Assembly: GCF_900101745.1 (NCBI RefSeq)
Contig: NZ_FNAD01000002.1
Location: 62,001-126,000, forward strand
Direction: 5' to 3'
Source of the DNA: Glycomyces harbinensis
Lineage (GTDB): Bacteria; Actinomycetota; Actinomycetes; Mycobacteriales; Micromonosporaceae
Length of the DNA: 64,000 nt
The position numbers and the translations under genes were made by a program. The notes beneath the pieces were generated by a model. It was not told the DNA's origin. It worked only from the letters and a program-made list of their open reading frames with translations, and did no database searches. This document shows, in pieces, positions 7,614-15,953 of this stretch; positions within the stretch are counted from its first letter, which is position 1; each line of letters begins with the position of its first letter.

Positions 7614-8105
7614 GTGAATGACCCCGCCAGCCCCACCCCGTATGGAGACCGCTCCGTCGGCCCCGATCCGAACGGCGCGGCCGCGAAGTTCAACACCGAT
7701 TTCTCCAGCCCGGTTGAGACGTTCATCCAGGGCCAGCACGTCACCATCACCGCTGGCACCAGCAGTAGCGCCAGCGCTGGACCATCCTGGCCGCGCCGCT
7801 TCGGTCTCATCCCACCACTGCCCACCGCCCGACTCAAGCGCCCCGTCGACCACGAGCTCACCGACGCGATGGAGAGCGGCGGCACCGCCGTGGTCTGCCA
7901 GGTCCTCTCGGGCATGGGCGGTGTCGGCAAGACCCAGGTCGCCGCCCACTACGCCCACCAGCAATGGGACCGCCGCGAGGTCGACCTGCTGCTATGGGTC
8001 AACCCGAGCACCCGTGAATCGCCCTTTGGCCTGGGGTTTCGAGTTGTAATAAGCGAGGGTAAGGTCCACAACATATTGATATTCGTGAATATGTTTCATT
8101 TCTAG
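7614..8105 (+). pseudogene. NB-ARC NTPase gene truncated after Walker A
   Basis: GTG-initiated frame of 163 codons. Residues 1-60 are a low-complexity leader (FIQGQHVTITAG type). Residues about 70-135 match the start of actinobacterial NB-ARC/TPR proteins: RRFGLIPPLPTARLKRPVDH, then the P-loop GMGGVGKTQVAAHYA and EVDLLLWVNPSTRE. Homology then stops at the 40-bp B1 repeat (from 8030), and the frame runs out 25 codons later. The rest of the NTPase domain and all TPRs are missing, so it cannot hydrolyse NTP normally. A full-length relative would be a STAND-type sensor of the kind found in defence islands. The break is sharp and looks like a deletion junction. Confidence 0.75.
8030..8069. repeat. 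40-bp repeat B1 (5' stub of HTH module gene)
   Basis: Identical to B2 (37164-37203) except at one base. Read on the minus strand it is the GTG start and first 13 codons of the HTH module gene (VDLTLAYYNSKPQ). The bases beyond the GTG are AT-rich and unrelated to B2's flank. The following 390 bases (8106-8495) hold no gene I can support. Confidence 0.8.
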
Positions 8106-8495
8106 TAGTCGGGCCCTGACCTGGGAGGTAACCGGGCCAGGGCCGGTAGTCGCTCCAGTAGCCGACTACCCAATGTTCTTACTATGTAAGGTAGTTGTCG
8201 TGCCAGGAGCGCACCCGCAGGCCGCTCTCGAAGGCAAGTCCCCCAAGGGTTCAGTACCGGCCAGCCGGCCAGCGGCGACGTGGCGGGAAAGCGCCTCATG
8301 GCGGATGCCAGCCTCCCAACGGAGACAAATCCAGACTCTGTGGCAGGCAAGACGCGCACGACCCCTCGGCGCCAGCGCTTCCAGAATCCGGGCGGTACCG
8401 ACGACGCCAGCAGTGTTGAAGGTCCCGGCACTCAGCGAGCAGCCCAGCTGGTGACGAGAGGCGGCTGACAGGCGGGCTCCCGTGCAACACGCTGG

Positions 8496-9710
8496 TCAAC
8501 CCATGAACTGCCGCAGAACCGGCTCGGCCGATTCCATGGCCTTCGCGACAGCGGTCCCGGTTTCGGCCGAGGTTTTGATGGCATCGAGTGCGGCTTTGAA
8601 CCGGCCTCGGCGGCACTCGGCAGGCGGTGCCTTTACCGTCTCGGCCAGGTCGGCGACGTTGTCCAGTAGGTTCTGGCGGCCAGCGATATCGAGTCCCTGG
8701 TCGGCGGTGATCGCGTCGCCCAGGTCTCGCAGTACCTTGGCGACCTCGCCCTGGCCGGATTTCGCGATTCCGACGATCGTGGAATCGATGTTGGTGAGCT
8801 GCCCGGCGAACTGGCCACCGTAGATGGTGTTGCCGCTGAAATGCATCGTGACCGGTACCTGATGGCCCGATGCCTCGGCGTAGTCAGGCATCTTCGCTGC
8901 CACCTTCTCGAGGTACTCCACGCCGAGTCGAACGACGGCCGCGGTGATCGACCCGATGTTGGGCAGAGGCCACTTCAGCATCGCATCTTCGAAGTCAGCA
9001 GCAGGAAACAGGCTCACTACCACTGTGCCCAAGGGTGCCAGGATTTTCCTGCAGCGCTCGAACCACCAGATAGCAGCTGAGTTCCCGCCCGCGGTCGCAG
9101 GCTCCCAGTCCCCTAGTTCTCGGCCGTGCTCGATGGCCTCGCGAAGGTCTTCGAGCACGAGACGGGGCAGGTAGCCATCCTTGATTCGGGCATGCCGCGG
9201 TGGGTCTGCAGTGGTCAGGACCGGAAGCAGTGGGTCTGGCACCGAGAAGGCTCGGAGGCTCCGCGCGAGCTGTTGAAGGTCCTCGACGATGTCGTGTATC
9301 TCGGAGGTCAGGAGCGCCGGGTCGATGACGATGCCGTCCTGCAGGAGGCCGTTGACTCTTTGATGAAACAGCGACTTGGAAAAGCTGGGGTACCAGGCCG
9401 AGCCGAACGAACCCCAACCCATGAAACCCGGCCTGTTGGCAGCCGGATCCGCGCCGATGCCGGCCCACCGGGCCGCGTCTTCAAACCCCAGAGACGCCCG
9501 CGCGTGGGCGAGCACCAGGGCCGTCCGCAATTGCTCCGAAAGGACAATGCCTTCTTTGAGCACCCCCAAGCGTTGGGTGAGGAAGGTCTGTCCGTCGCGA
9601 ACGGCCACCGTCTCACCGAGGTTCTCTGAGGCTGCTTCGATCGCCGCGGCGGCCTGCTCGACTTCGACGGCCTGGGACTTGAAGACTCGGACAGCCCACA
9701 GCCGGGCCAT
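8496..9710 (-). CDS. Unknown 404-aa protein of the accessory region
   Basis: No family recognised. The start is the ATG of MARLWAVRV because GAAGGAGA sits 6 bases before it; longer forms lack a ribosome site. The N-terminal 60 residues are mostly helical and Ala/Glu-rich. The middle (about 80-260) is mixed and soluble with several Trp/Arg pairs (IWWFERCRK). Around residue 290 a glycine-rich strand motif FSGNTIYGGQFAGQLTNID appears, like the linker seen in several bacterial conflict proteins between effector and helical tail. The last 100 residues are helical. No signal peptide or membrane span. It is divergent from the 120-aa gene 156 bases away, so they may share a control region. Confidence 0.6.
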   Translation of the reverse strand: MARLWAVRVFKSQAVEVEQAAAAIEAASENLGETVAVRDGQTFLTQRLGVLKEGIVLSEQLRTALVLAHARASLGFEDAARWAGIGADPAANRPGFMGWGSFGSAWYPSFSKSLFHQRVNGLLQDGIVIDPALLTSEIHDIVEDLQQLARSLRAFSVPDPLLPVLTTADPPRHARIKDGYLPRLVLEDLREAIEHGRELGDWEPATAGGNSAAIWWFERCRKILAPLGTVVVSLFPAADFEDAMLKWPLPNIGSITAAVVRLGVEYLEKVAAKMPDYAEASGHQVPVTMHFSGNTIYGGQFAGQLTNIDSTIVGIAKSGQGEVAKVLRDLGDAITADQGLDIAGRQNLLDNVADLAETVKAPPAECRRGRFKAALDAIKTSAETGTAVAKAMESAEPVLRQFMG

Positions 9711-9866
9711 CTCGTTCTCCTTCGTAATGCGTGCGCACTCGGGGTGTTGCTCCATGAAAGTCATGATGACGCAAGCAACCGACGATCTGGGTCCCGCCCG
9801 GAGGTGGACCCGTATCGCCGATGAAACCGCGGCCGAACTAATGTGACCTGACATAAGGAGGCATTG

Positions 9867-10229
9867 GTGGGGCGGTTGATGCAACTCGGATTCAGTCGTG
9901 AAGAGCGCGAGTTCTTCGCTCGGGCCCTCGAAGAAAGCAGCGGACCAGCACACATCAGCAACGCTCTCGCAGCGTTCATCGGCTTCGCAGACGCCGACTC
10001 AATGGTCAAACGCTGCGAGGAGCTGGCGAACCAGGTCCGTCAATACGACCGCATCGATGAGACTGACCTGGCCCGCAGCCAACTGGCCTGCGAAATCCTG
10101 TTCAGCAGCGACATCCACGGTTCCGGCTTGGACTGGGAAGCGACCTCCGGGTTCGACGATCGCGACGCGATCCAGCTGCTGCGGCAAATCCAAGTAAAGA
10201 TGCTGAACCTTCGCCCCAAGGCTCCCTGA
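9867..10229 (+). CDS. Unknown 120-aa protein
   Basis: Small soluble protein, no family recognised. AAGGAGG (9855-9861) lies 5 bases before the chosen GTG; TTG at 9864 is too close and ATG at 9879 is 17 bases away. The sequence is acidic and helical (EEREFFARALEE, MVKRCEELANQV) and ends in RQIQVKMLNLRPKAP. It is divergent from the 404-aa unknown gene and convergent with the 166-aa gene that follows. Its good ribosome site and codon pattern argue it is real. Confidence 0.55.
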   Translation: MGRLMQLGFSREEREFFARALEESSGPAHISNALAAFIGFADADSMVKRCEELANQVRQYDRIDETDLARSQLACEILFSSDIHGSGLDWEATSGFDDRDAIQLLRQIQVKMLNLRPKAP

Positions 10230-10293
10230 AACAAGCCTCGTCGAACCCGTGGCGGCGTACGCATCTCGAGAGGGCACTCGGGGTTCCCCTTGC

Positions 10294-10794
10294 TTATCTA
10301 CCGGCTTCGCCGATCGCATCGAAGAATTCCTGGTACAGGCGCTTTCGCTGCAACGGACGCCAGTGCGTCGCGGTCAACGCACGGCTTGCGGCTTCCAGGA
10401 CGAGAGCTCGGGAGCGGACGTCGATCACGCCGGGATCGGCCGCAAGCATGTCGTGGAGGTTGCTGAGCACGATTTCCTCCGTCCTGTGAGAGGCGGGCTC
10501 GACGACCGAGCGGAGCCTGCGAAATTGCCCATACGGGCTGTCCTCCTCCGGCAGCCCGGGCAGGTCGGCGTCCCAGTCGCGGAACGGGCTCGTCCGGTCC
10601 TGGCGATCGAGTTCAACGTCCATGGAGCGATGCCGTTCTGTCTGCGCGATCGTGGCGATCTCTCGCAGCGCTCGGTCGCGTTCGAGGATGCGTTCTTTCC
10701 TGGCTTCGAGCTGCGGCTTGGCGGCCCATTCGATGAGGAGTGTGACAGCAGCCGAGACGCTGGCCGCGATGAGGGCAACAGTAAGAGGAGTCAT
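10294..10794 (-). CDS. Unknown membrane-anchored 166-aa protein
   Basis: One N-terminal hydrophobic segment (MTPLTVALIAASVSAAVTLL) is followed by a charged helical region (AKPQLEARKERILERDRALR) and a soluble tail with several Arg-rich turns. The layout, a single anchor then a coiled cytoplasmic domain, is common in actinobacterial proteins of unknown function. It is divergent from the HEPN gene, 67 bases away. No catalytic motif is visible. Confidence 0.5.
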   Translation of the reverse strand: MTPLTVALIAASVSAAVTLLIEWAAKPQLEARKERILERDRALREIATIAQTERHRSMDVELDRQDRTSPFRDWDADLPGLPEEDSPYGQFRRLRSVVEPASHRTEEIVLSNLHDMLAADPGVIDVRSRALVLEAASRALTATHWRPLQRKRLYQEFFDAIGEAGR

Positions 10795-10861
10795 GTCCTG
10801 ACCACGCCCTGCTCAGGCCATCGGTTGCTGGTCCGATGCCTTCAAGGCACGCGACGTACAC

Positions 10862-11656
10862 ATGCTGTCACAGGACTTCACTAGGGCCAGACGCATGAAC
10901 GACGAACTCGCGCACGAACGTCTGGTGGAGATCCTGAAAATCATCGACGATTGGAGAGAGCTGTACAACCGACGATGGGGACTCAAGAACTACCCCGAGA
11001 ACCCTCGACTCGCTCGGGAGGTCGATGAAGGCTTCGACCGTGTCCGGGCACGGACCAGGTTTGCCCGCGATGTGGCCATCGCGATGGGCGAAGAACAGCT
11101 AGCTGCGCTGATCGTGGAGCACGAAGAGGGGATGTATGGCGGACACCCTTACACCCAAGCACGCAACGCGATCGTCGAAGCGATCGCGATCCTCGCGCAA
11201 CGCGAAGAGCTGGCCGAGATCCTCGGCCCGGTCGGTCCGCGACTGTCAGCAGCGGAGTTGCACCCCGTGATCTGGGGCGCCGCTGCCGGGCTCTGGGACG
11301 ATGGGCACCATCGCGCTGCCGTGCAGACCGCGTCGACAGCGTTGGAGGGCACCCTGCAGGCCATCGCCACCCCCGCTCTGTCAGGAGAGAACCTCTCAAT
11401 CCTGTTCTCACTCACCGACCCCACTGAAAGCTCGCCACGACTGCGCATCCAGGATGTCGATCCAGCGTCCAAGACTTGGAAATCGGCGCATGAAGGGGCG
11501 CTTGCTCTAGTACGCGGCGCTTTCATGGGTATTCGCAACTTGGTGTCGCACCCGCAATGGCCCGAACCGACCGAAGCCGAAGCGCTCGAAATGCTGGCCG
11601 TGCTCAGCTACATGGCGCACCTGGTCGATCGCTCCGAGCGCGTGGAGGCACCATGA
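10862..11656 (+). CDS. TIGR02391 (Ymh) HEPN-fold protein
   Basis: A 264-aa protein. Residues about 125-258 match the Ymh/TIGR02391 family: LHPVIWGAAAGLWDDGHHRA, then ALEGTLQ, GENLSILFSLTDP, and the core ALALVRGAFMGIRNLVSHPQ. RNLVSH is the R-x4-H active-site signature of HEPN ribonucleases. The N-terminal 120 residues are helical and unassigned. The start may instead be the ATG at 10895 (MNDELAHE); neither has a strong ribosome site. Its stop overlaps the next start as ATGA (11653-11656), so the two are translated together. HEPN proteins of this kind act in RNA cleavage during phage defence or as toxins; the role here is inference. Confidence 0.75.
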   Translation: MLSQDFTRARRMNDELAHERLVEILKIIDDWRELYNRRWGLKNYPENPRLAREVDEGFDRVRARTRFARDVAIAMGEEQLAALIVEHEEGMYGGHPYTQARNAIVEAIAILAQREELAEILGPVGPRLSAAELHPVIWGAAAGLWDDGHHRAAVQTASTALEGTLQAIATPALSGENLSILFSLTDPTESSPRLRIQDVDPASKTWKSAHEGALALVRGAFMGIRNLVSHPQWPEPTEAEALEMLAVLSYMAHLVDRSERVEAP

Positions 11657-12855
11657 CCGACCGCATCTTTCCAGGCATCGCCTCGATGTCACTCCACCGC
11701 AACGGGACAACCACCGTCACCAGCACCGATGGTCGGGCCATCTCATCAGTGCTCCCTCCAGGGACCTTCGCCGAATCCAGCGCGATTGCCTCCTGCACCT
11801 ACCTACCAGCCTCCTCGACGGTCCGATGCGAGACCATCCAAGGCGATTACATCGATAGCGAGATACCTTCTCTGACCGATCCGTCGCCGCTTCGCGGGCG
11901 ACCGACCATTTACCTCGATCAGAATCACTGGAGCACACTCGCCAATGCCATCTACGATCCAGGACGTGTGCACTCCGCCGCCGAGCTCGAAGCAGCCCGC
12001 GAACTGATCGAACTCGCCAAGGCAAAGCGGGTAGTTCTCCCGGTGTCAGCTGGCCACATGCAAGAAACGTGCCAGGACGGCATCGACGAGAGGCGGTATC
12101 AGCGAGCTCTCACCATGCTCCAGATTTCTGTCGGCTGGCGCCTCACCGACCCGCTCGCACTGCGGCGCATCGAACTGCGCACCGCCCTCTGCGCTCGATA
12201 CCGCGGCCCAGATCCCGCCAACCCACCAGCCGTAACTCTCGACCCAGGCGCTCTGTTTCGATCCAGAGGCGCATCGCAGCCTTTCAGTACCACTTCAGAT
12301 CCTGGCAATCTCGACCAGTTGCAGGAGATCCTTACGACCGCGATGGCCCACATCGACATCTTCCTCGATGCCGAGTCCATACCCGCGCACCCTGTCTAGG
12401 GGTGGGTCCAGAGCATCCAGTCATTCGCCGACTTCTTGCGCGACAACTCCAGCGGGCGCGCGCTGCTGCGGCGACGGACATGGGCGAAGTTCTACTCCGA
12501 TCTTTCGAAGGAACTCGTCGAAGAATCCTGGCGTATCGGCATCACGCCAGCCCAGATGTCCGAGTGGACAATTCAACACGCCGAAACCGAAGTCTGTGAG
12601 ATGCCCAGCCTCGGCCTGTACCGGGAGGTGATCCACGAGAAGCTAAGCGACACCCAACTGCAGTGGGAGTCAAACGACCTCACCGACATGATCTACCTGA
12701 CGGCCGCCGCCGGGTACTGCAACCAGGTTGTCGGCGAACGAAGCCATGCTTCCCATATCAACAACAGCTCTCGGAGGCTCAGGCGCGCCCAGAACACACA
12801 CCGGAACCTCCGCACGTTCCTCGACAAGCTAGAGCTCCCCGAACTCACTGGCTAG
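11653..12855 (+). pseudogene. PIN-like ribonuclease gene with an in-frame amber codon
   Basis: The reading frame is open over 401 codons except for one TAG at 12397-12399. Before it are 248 residues. PTIYLDQNHWSTLA (about 84-97) is a PIN-like first strand with its Asp, and VLPVSAGHMQET and WRLTDPLALRRIELR follow. After it the same frame continues for 152 codons with SFADFLRDNSSGR, then NDLTDMIYLTAAAGYCN, which looks like the late acidic strand of the PIN fold. So both halves are needed for a full active site. Either the gene is broken by a nonsense mutation, the TAG is read through, or two polypeptides are made (restart near 12436). It overlaps the HEPN gene by ATGA and is convergent with the module gene at 12829. 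Confidence 0.6.
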
Positions 12856-13041
12856 GCCACCAGAACCAAGTTCCCTGACCGAGCCGGTGGCCGGGTCGAT
12901 CGACTCGGGATCGGGAGCGAGGCCCTGGGCCCTCAACCGCTCTGCTTTGGCGAGCCGGGTGAGAACCCCGGCAATGCGATGAGCATCGATGGTCTCGCGG
13001 CGCTCGCCGCGCACCCTGATCCTGCGGTCATGTCCTGACAT
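12829..13041 (-). CDS. Small basic protein of the repeated HTH module, copy 1
   Basis: 70 aa, starting MSGHDRRIRVRGERRETI then DAHRIAGVLTRLAKAERL. The first 55 residues are almost the same as the copy at 33456, and the two diverge after DPATGSV, which marks a junction at the 3' end. The basic first half and helical middle suggest nucleic-acid binding or a partner for the HTH protein, but no family is known to me. It lies 61 bases downstream of the HTH gene in the same direction; that spacer is also conserved in copy 2. Its last codons overlap the convergent PIN-like gene. Confidence 0.65.
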   Translation of the reverse strand: MSGHDRRIRVRGERRETIDAHRIAGVLTRLAKAERLRAQGLAPDPESIDPATGSVRELGSGGLASEFGEL

Positions 13042-13102
13042 CGCCCGACCGTAACCCCAGAGTCCTCACATTCCGAGGAAGCGACCGTGCCGTGTCGCCC
13101 CC

Positions 13103-13396
13103 TCAAACGGCCAGCAGCCGATAGATGCTCCGACGACTGATCCCGTACTCAGCAGCCAGCGCCTTCTTGCAGTAACCGGCCCGGGCCGCGGTCAGTAGCC
13201 GCTGGTAGTCGCCCGGATCCAGGCGGTCGCGGATAGCGCGGGACTGGCCGTTGCGGGAGGCAGCGGCCAGCTCGGAGACTTGCGGGCCAGGCTGGTGCCG
13301 TTCCGGGGCCGCCCCGGCCGAAATGACATCCTGTACGCGCAACAACGGGGCCGTGACCTGCAGTGATGAGTTGTAGTAAGCGGTGCTAAGGTCCAC
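13103..13396 (-). CDS. Hin-type HTH protein of the repeated module, copy 1
   Basis: 97 aa from a GTG start (VDLSTAYYNSS). The last 45 residues are a Hin/resolvase-like helix-turn-helix: LDPGDYQRLLTAARAGY, then KKALAAEYGISRRSIYRLLA. There is no recombinase catalytic domain. The N-terminal 50 residues hold the conserved AYYNS motif and a variable stretch with QVSELAAASRNGQ. Two more copies are at 33712 and 36139, and stubs of its 5' end at 8030 and 37164. Substitutions between copies are mostly conservative, so the protein is under selection. Upstream is an AT-rich stretch ending in ATAAATATTCT that could hold a -10 box. Confidence 0.75.
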   Translation of the reverse strand: MDLSTAYYNSSLQVTAPLLRVQDVISAGAAPERHQPGPQVSELAAASRNGQSRAIRDRLDPGDYQRLLTAARAGYCKKALAAEYGISRRSIYRLLAV

Positions 13397-13525
13397 AGAA
13401 TATTTATGATCATTGATATAATCCAGATCCGTTGCGTTGCACCCAATCTTGATCAGTGACGGATCATTCTATTCTGTCCTATGCGACGAACGTGATATCG
13501 CATGTGGTGTGGGTTCAGCTCTCGC

Positions 13526-13651
13526 CCGGGTCATGTCACAGACCCGTACGCCCCCGAACTGGCCGAATACGACTTCACCCCGAGTTTCCTCGTCCAGGCG
13601 ACGTACGACCGGGACGGCAACGAGCTCACCGCCGAGATGATCTCAGCGTGA
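13526..13651 (+). pseudogene. Remnant F1: 3' end of an unknown gene
   Basis: An open frame without a start codon. It reads PGHVTDPYAPELAEYDF then a QATYDRDGNELTAEMISA ending at TGA. A degenerate relative (F2) is at 33274-33384, with the same PGHVTDPY start and GRDGNELTAG near its stop. Both lie beside a copy of the HTH module. The parent gene family is not recognised. The two remnants point to the same gene being broken twice. Confidence 0.5.
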
Positions 13652-13743
13652 ACCTCCCGCTTTTCCCCGGCCACGACCGCCACCAGCCTCCTGGCACCCG
13701 CGGACTGCAGGTAGCACCGCTCCCGGTCAGACCACCGGCACCA

Positions 13744-13820
13744 GCCCTACTACTCCAACTGGCAGAGAGAGCGGACTCAAAACCCGCACAGTCTGGGTTC
13801 GAATCCCAGATGGGGTACCA
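13744..13820 (+). tRNA. tRNA-like sequence, probably degenerate
   Basis: It has a D-loop AACTGGCAGA, an anticodon-like loop CTCAAAA (would read CAA, Leu) on stem GCGGA/CCCGC, a perfect T-arm CTGGG-TTCGAAT-CCCAG and an encoded CCA end. The D-stem pairs poorly and the acceptor stem has wobbles and one mismatch. The variable region is short, whereas a true tRNA-Leu needs a long one. It lies 92 bases after remnant F1, in a 500-base stretch without a gene. It may be a mobile-element tRNA relic or attachment site. Confidence 0.4.
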
Positions 13821-13900
13821 AACAGGTAAATATGTAAATTTTTGCTCTGTTTTCGTGGGCGACTCCCCCCTGGGCCGCGCAACCGACGCCGCCAGGCCCG

Positions 13901-15658
13901 TCAGCTCGCCGCCGTTGGTCGGGCGGTGTCGATGAGCCACCGCAGGGTCTGCCGGGTGTCGAGGTGCAGCCTGTTCGAGCGAGATCGGACAAACGCTTGA
14001 AGTTCCCCGCGGAGCTGGTCGTCGATAGGCGCGGTGATGGACGCGACTTGGTAGCGGCACATGTAGTCAAGCCCCGACAAGCCTTCCAAGGACAGTTTTG
14101 TGTCGGGGTCGTCATACAAGGCCAAGCCGACCCAGATGCGATGCCAGATCCCGTGTTCCCGAAGGAGCGTGGCCGCTGCCCTGCGAACGTGTCGGGGCTG
14201 GCTGCCTTGGACGAGTTCGCGGAGGGTCTCGACCGGCGGGAGTGCCTGGCTTTCCGCAAGATAGACCGCAACCACGCGCGTCACCGATGGTGCTGGGTCG
14301 AACAGAAGCCAGAGGAGGTCGAGTTCGGCACCGAGGCGCCTGAGCGCGCTGACGGCCGCCGCCCTGGTCTGTGACCGCGGGTCTTCGACGAACGGCACCA
14401 CCAGACCGGCATCGGCCCGCTGGCCGCATTCGCCCAATCCCTGGATCACAGGCTTGGGCGAAAGAAGCGGCAAGTGCAGCAACTCACGGTATCTGGCGGC
14501 AGGATCCTGGCCTGCCCGGCGCAGACCCCACTGGGCGGTGGCACGCACGGCAGCGCTGCGATCGGTAAGGAAATCCCCGATCCCCTCGAACTGATCGAGC
14601 CTGATCAACCCCGTGAGCGCCGACGTTCGCACACGAGCAGAGCGAGCCGGGAGCAGCGGCCGCAGGGGTTCGGGGTTGCGTTGCGACAAGGCTTGTTCTG
14701 CAAGAGTTTCTGCACAGCGCTCTTGCAACTGGTCGTCGAACCTGCCAGTCGCGATCGCCGACAGTTGCCGCACCGGAAGACGCCGTTCGCTCATCAGCGC
14801 CTGTCCCGCCCATCGGGCAGACCGCCCGTCCGATCTGGCGAGGATCGCCAGGAGATCGTCGTCGGCACTCTCACCCAGTGCGGCGAGAATCAGGTCGAGC
14901 GTCGGAGCCGCATGCGCCCGGTGCTGCAGGCGACAGGCGACGGTGAGCATCGCGGCGAACGTCTCGTGATCGCTTGCGGCGATGAGCCGGGGCAGCAGTG
15001 CAGTGGCGAGCGCCCGGATCTGCGGGACATGATCGACCGCGCGCAGGAGCACCAACGGGTAGAGCACCGGATGCTCGCTCACCCCCGGATGCTGTAGTAC
15101 CTCAGCTCGCCGGAATCCGTCTCCCGAGGCCAGAGCCAGCGCGAACCCCAGCGGCGTTTCGGGGATGGGTGCGCCGACTCTGGCGAGGTCGGTGCCGTGG
15201 CGGCGGAATCTGGTCCAGTTGCGGATCGCCGGATCGAATTCCAGCCAGACCCGGGGACCTGGGCCGAGCAGCTCCGCAAGCGCGGCCTCGGCTTCGCCCT
15301 CGTCAGCGGCGGCCTCGAAACACCGGGCCAGTCGGGATGCCGCGAAGGCGGAGGACACTCCGTCAAGGCCGTCGCGAAACGGCAGAAGCGTGATGGATGC
15401 CTTTCGACCGGGTCGGGGCCGATCCATCGCCGCGGGCCAACCCGAGGCCGGCACCCGGCCGCGCGTCAGCCTTCCGCCCAGGGCCACCAGGAGGGCCACC
15501 ACGATCATCAACATCAGGTGGAAGCCCGAAACCAGACCCGACCCGCCGAGCCCCACAGCGACCGCCACGATCAGAACCGCGACGGTGAGCAGGACCAAGC
15601 TGATCAGGACAGCGCCGACAACCCGTGATTTCATAACGGTTGGCAGTCTCGCCTTCAC
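13901..15658 (-). CDS. HEAT-repeat protein with two N-terminal membrane segments
   Basis: 585 aa. Two hydrophobic helices lie near the start (about 14-35, VLISLVLLTVAVLIVAVAVG, and 45-62), then a basic linker and a long run of paired helices with HEAT/ARM spacing such as RSAAVRATAQWGLRRAG and DPRSQTRAAAVSALRRLGA. Such solenoids bind protein partners. No enzymatic motif is seen. Start: GTG at 15658 is used, but ATG at 15634 (MKSRVVG) is equally possible; neither has a good ribosome site. It is in the same direction as the toxin locus downstream of the immunity candidates. HEAT proteins often sit near polymorphic toxins, but the role is unknown. Confidence 0.65.
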   Translation of the reverse strand: MKARLPTVMKSRVVGAVLISLVLLTVAVLIVAVAVGLGGSGLVSGFHLMLMIVVALLVALGGRLTRGRVPASGWPAAMDRPRPGRKASITLLPFRDGLDGVSSAFAASRLARCFEAAADEGEAEAALAELLGPGPRVWLEFDPAIRNWTRFRRHGTDLARVGAPIPETPLGFALALASGDGFRRAEVLQHPGVSEHPVLYPLVLLRAVDHVPQIRALATALLPRLIAASDHETFAAMLTVACRLQHRAHAAPTLDLILAALGESADDDLLAILARSDGRSARWAGQALMSERRLPVRQLSAIATGRFDDQLQERCAETLAEQALSQRNPEPLRPLLPARSARVRTSALTGLIRLDQFEGIGDFLTDRSAAVRATAQWGLRRAGQDPAARYRELLHLPLLSPKPVIQGLGECGQRADAGLVVPFVEDPRSQTRAAAVSALRRLGAELDLLWLLFDPAPSVTRVVAVYLAESQALPPVETLRELVQGSQPRHVRRAAATLLREHGIWHRIWVGLALYDDPDTKLSLEGLSGLDYMCRYQVASITAPIDDQLRGELQAFVRSRSNRLHLDTRQTLRWLIDTARPTAAS

Positions 15659-15683
15659 TGATAGTAGGTATCGGCGGGATCGT

Positions 15684-15896
15684 TCACTGAGGCATTCCGA
15701 CGAGGTGACCAGTACGGAAGATCAGCAGGCGCCCTCCGAGGTGCAAGAGCGCCATACCGGTAAATATTAGTCTCCACCGCCACCGTGCCACTGTCGAGAA
15801 CTGCGTCCGGTAGGCGAGCCACGCGGCACGCCGACCTGAGACAGCGGGCGCTCGCCGAACAGGGCTAACTTCTGACGAATGGCGAGGGCGACCCAT
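15684..15896 (-). pseudogene. Possible membrane-protein relic
   Basis: Within 15684-16000, two minus-strand frames each carry half of what looks like one small membrane protein: LVRYRFLLAWVALAIRQK in one frame and RWRLIFTGMALLHLGGRLL in the next. A frameshift between them would explain this. No family is recognised and the call is weak; it may be chance. Confidence 0.25.
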
Positions 15897-15953
15897 GCCA
15901 GAAGGAACCGATATCTCACCAACTCAGTGGTCAAGGTGTTCCTGGTCCCAGGA

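Noticed and set aside
8106-8495. Possible insertion-sequence remnant downstream of B1
   Set aside because: Minus-strand fragments with Trp/Arg-rich stretches vaguely recall transposase tails, but no DDE motif, terminal repeats or target duplication could be seen.
13744-13820. The tRNA-like relic as an amber suppressor for the PIN-like gene
   Set aside because: The anticodon loop CTCAAAA cannot give CUA, and the D-stem is poorly paired.
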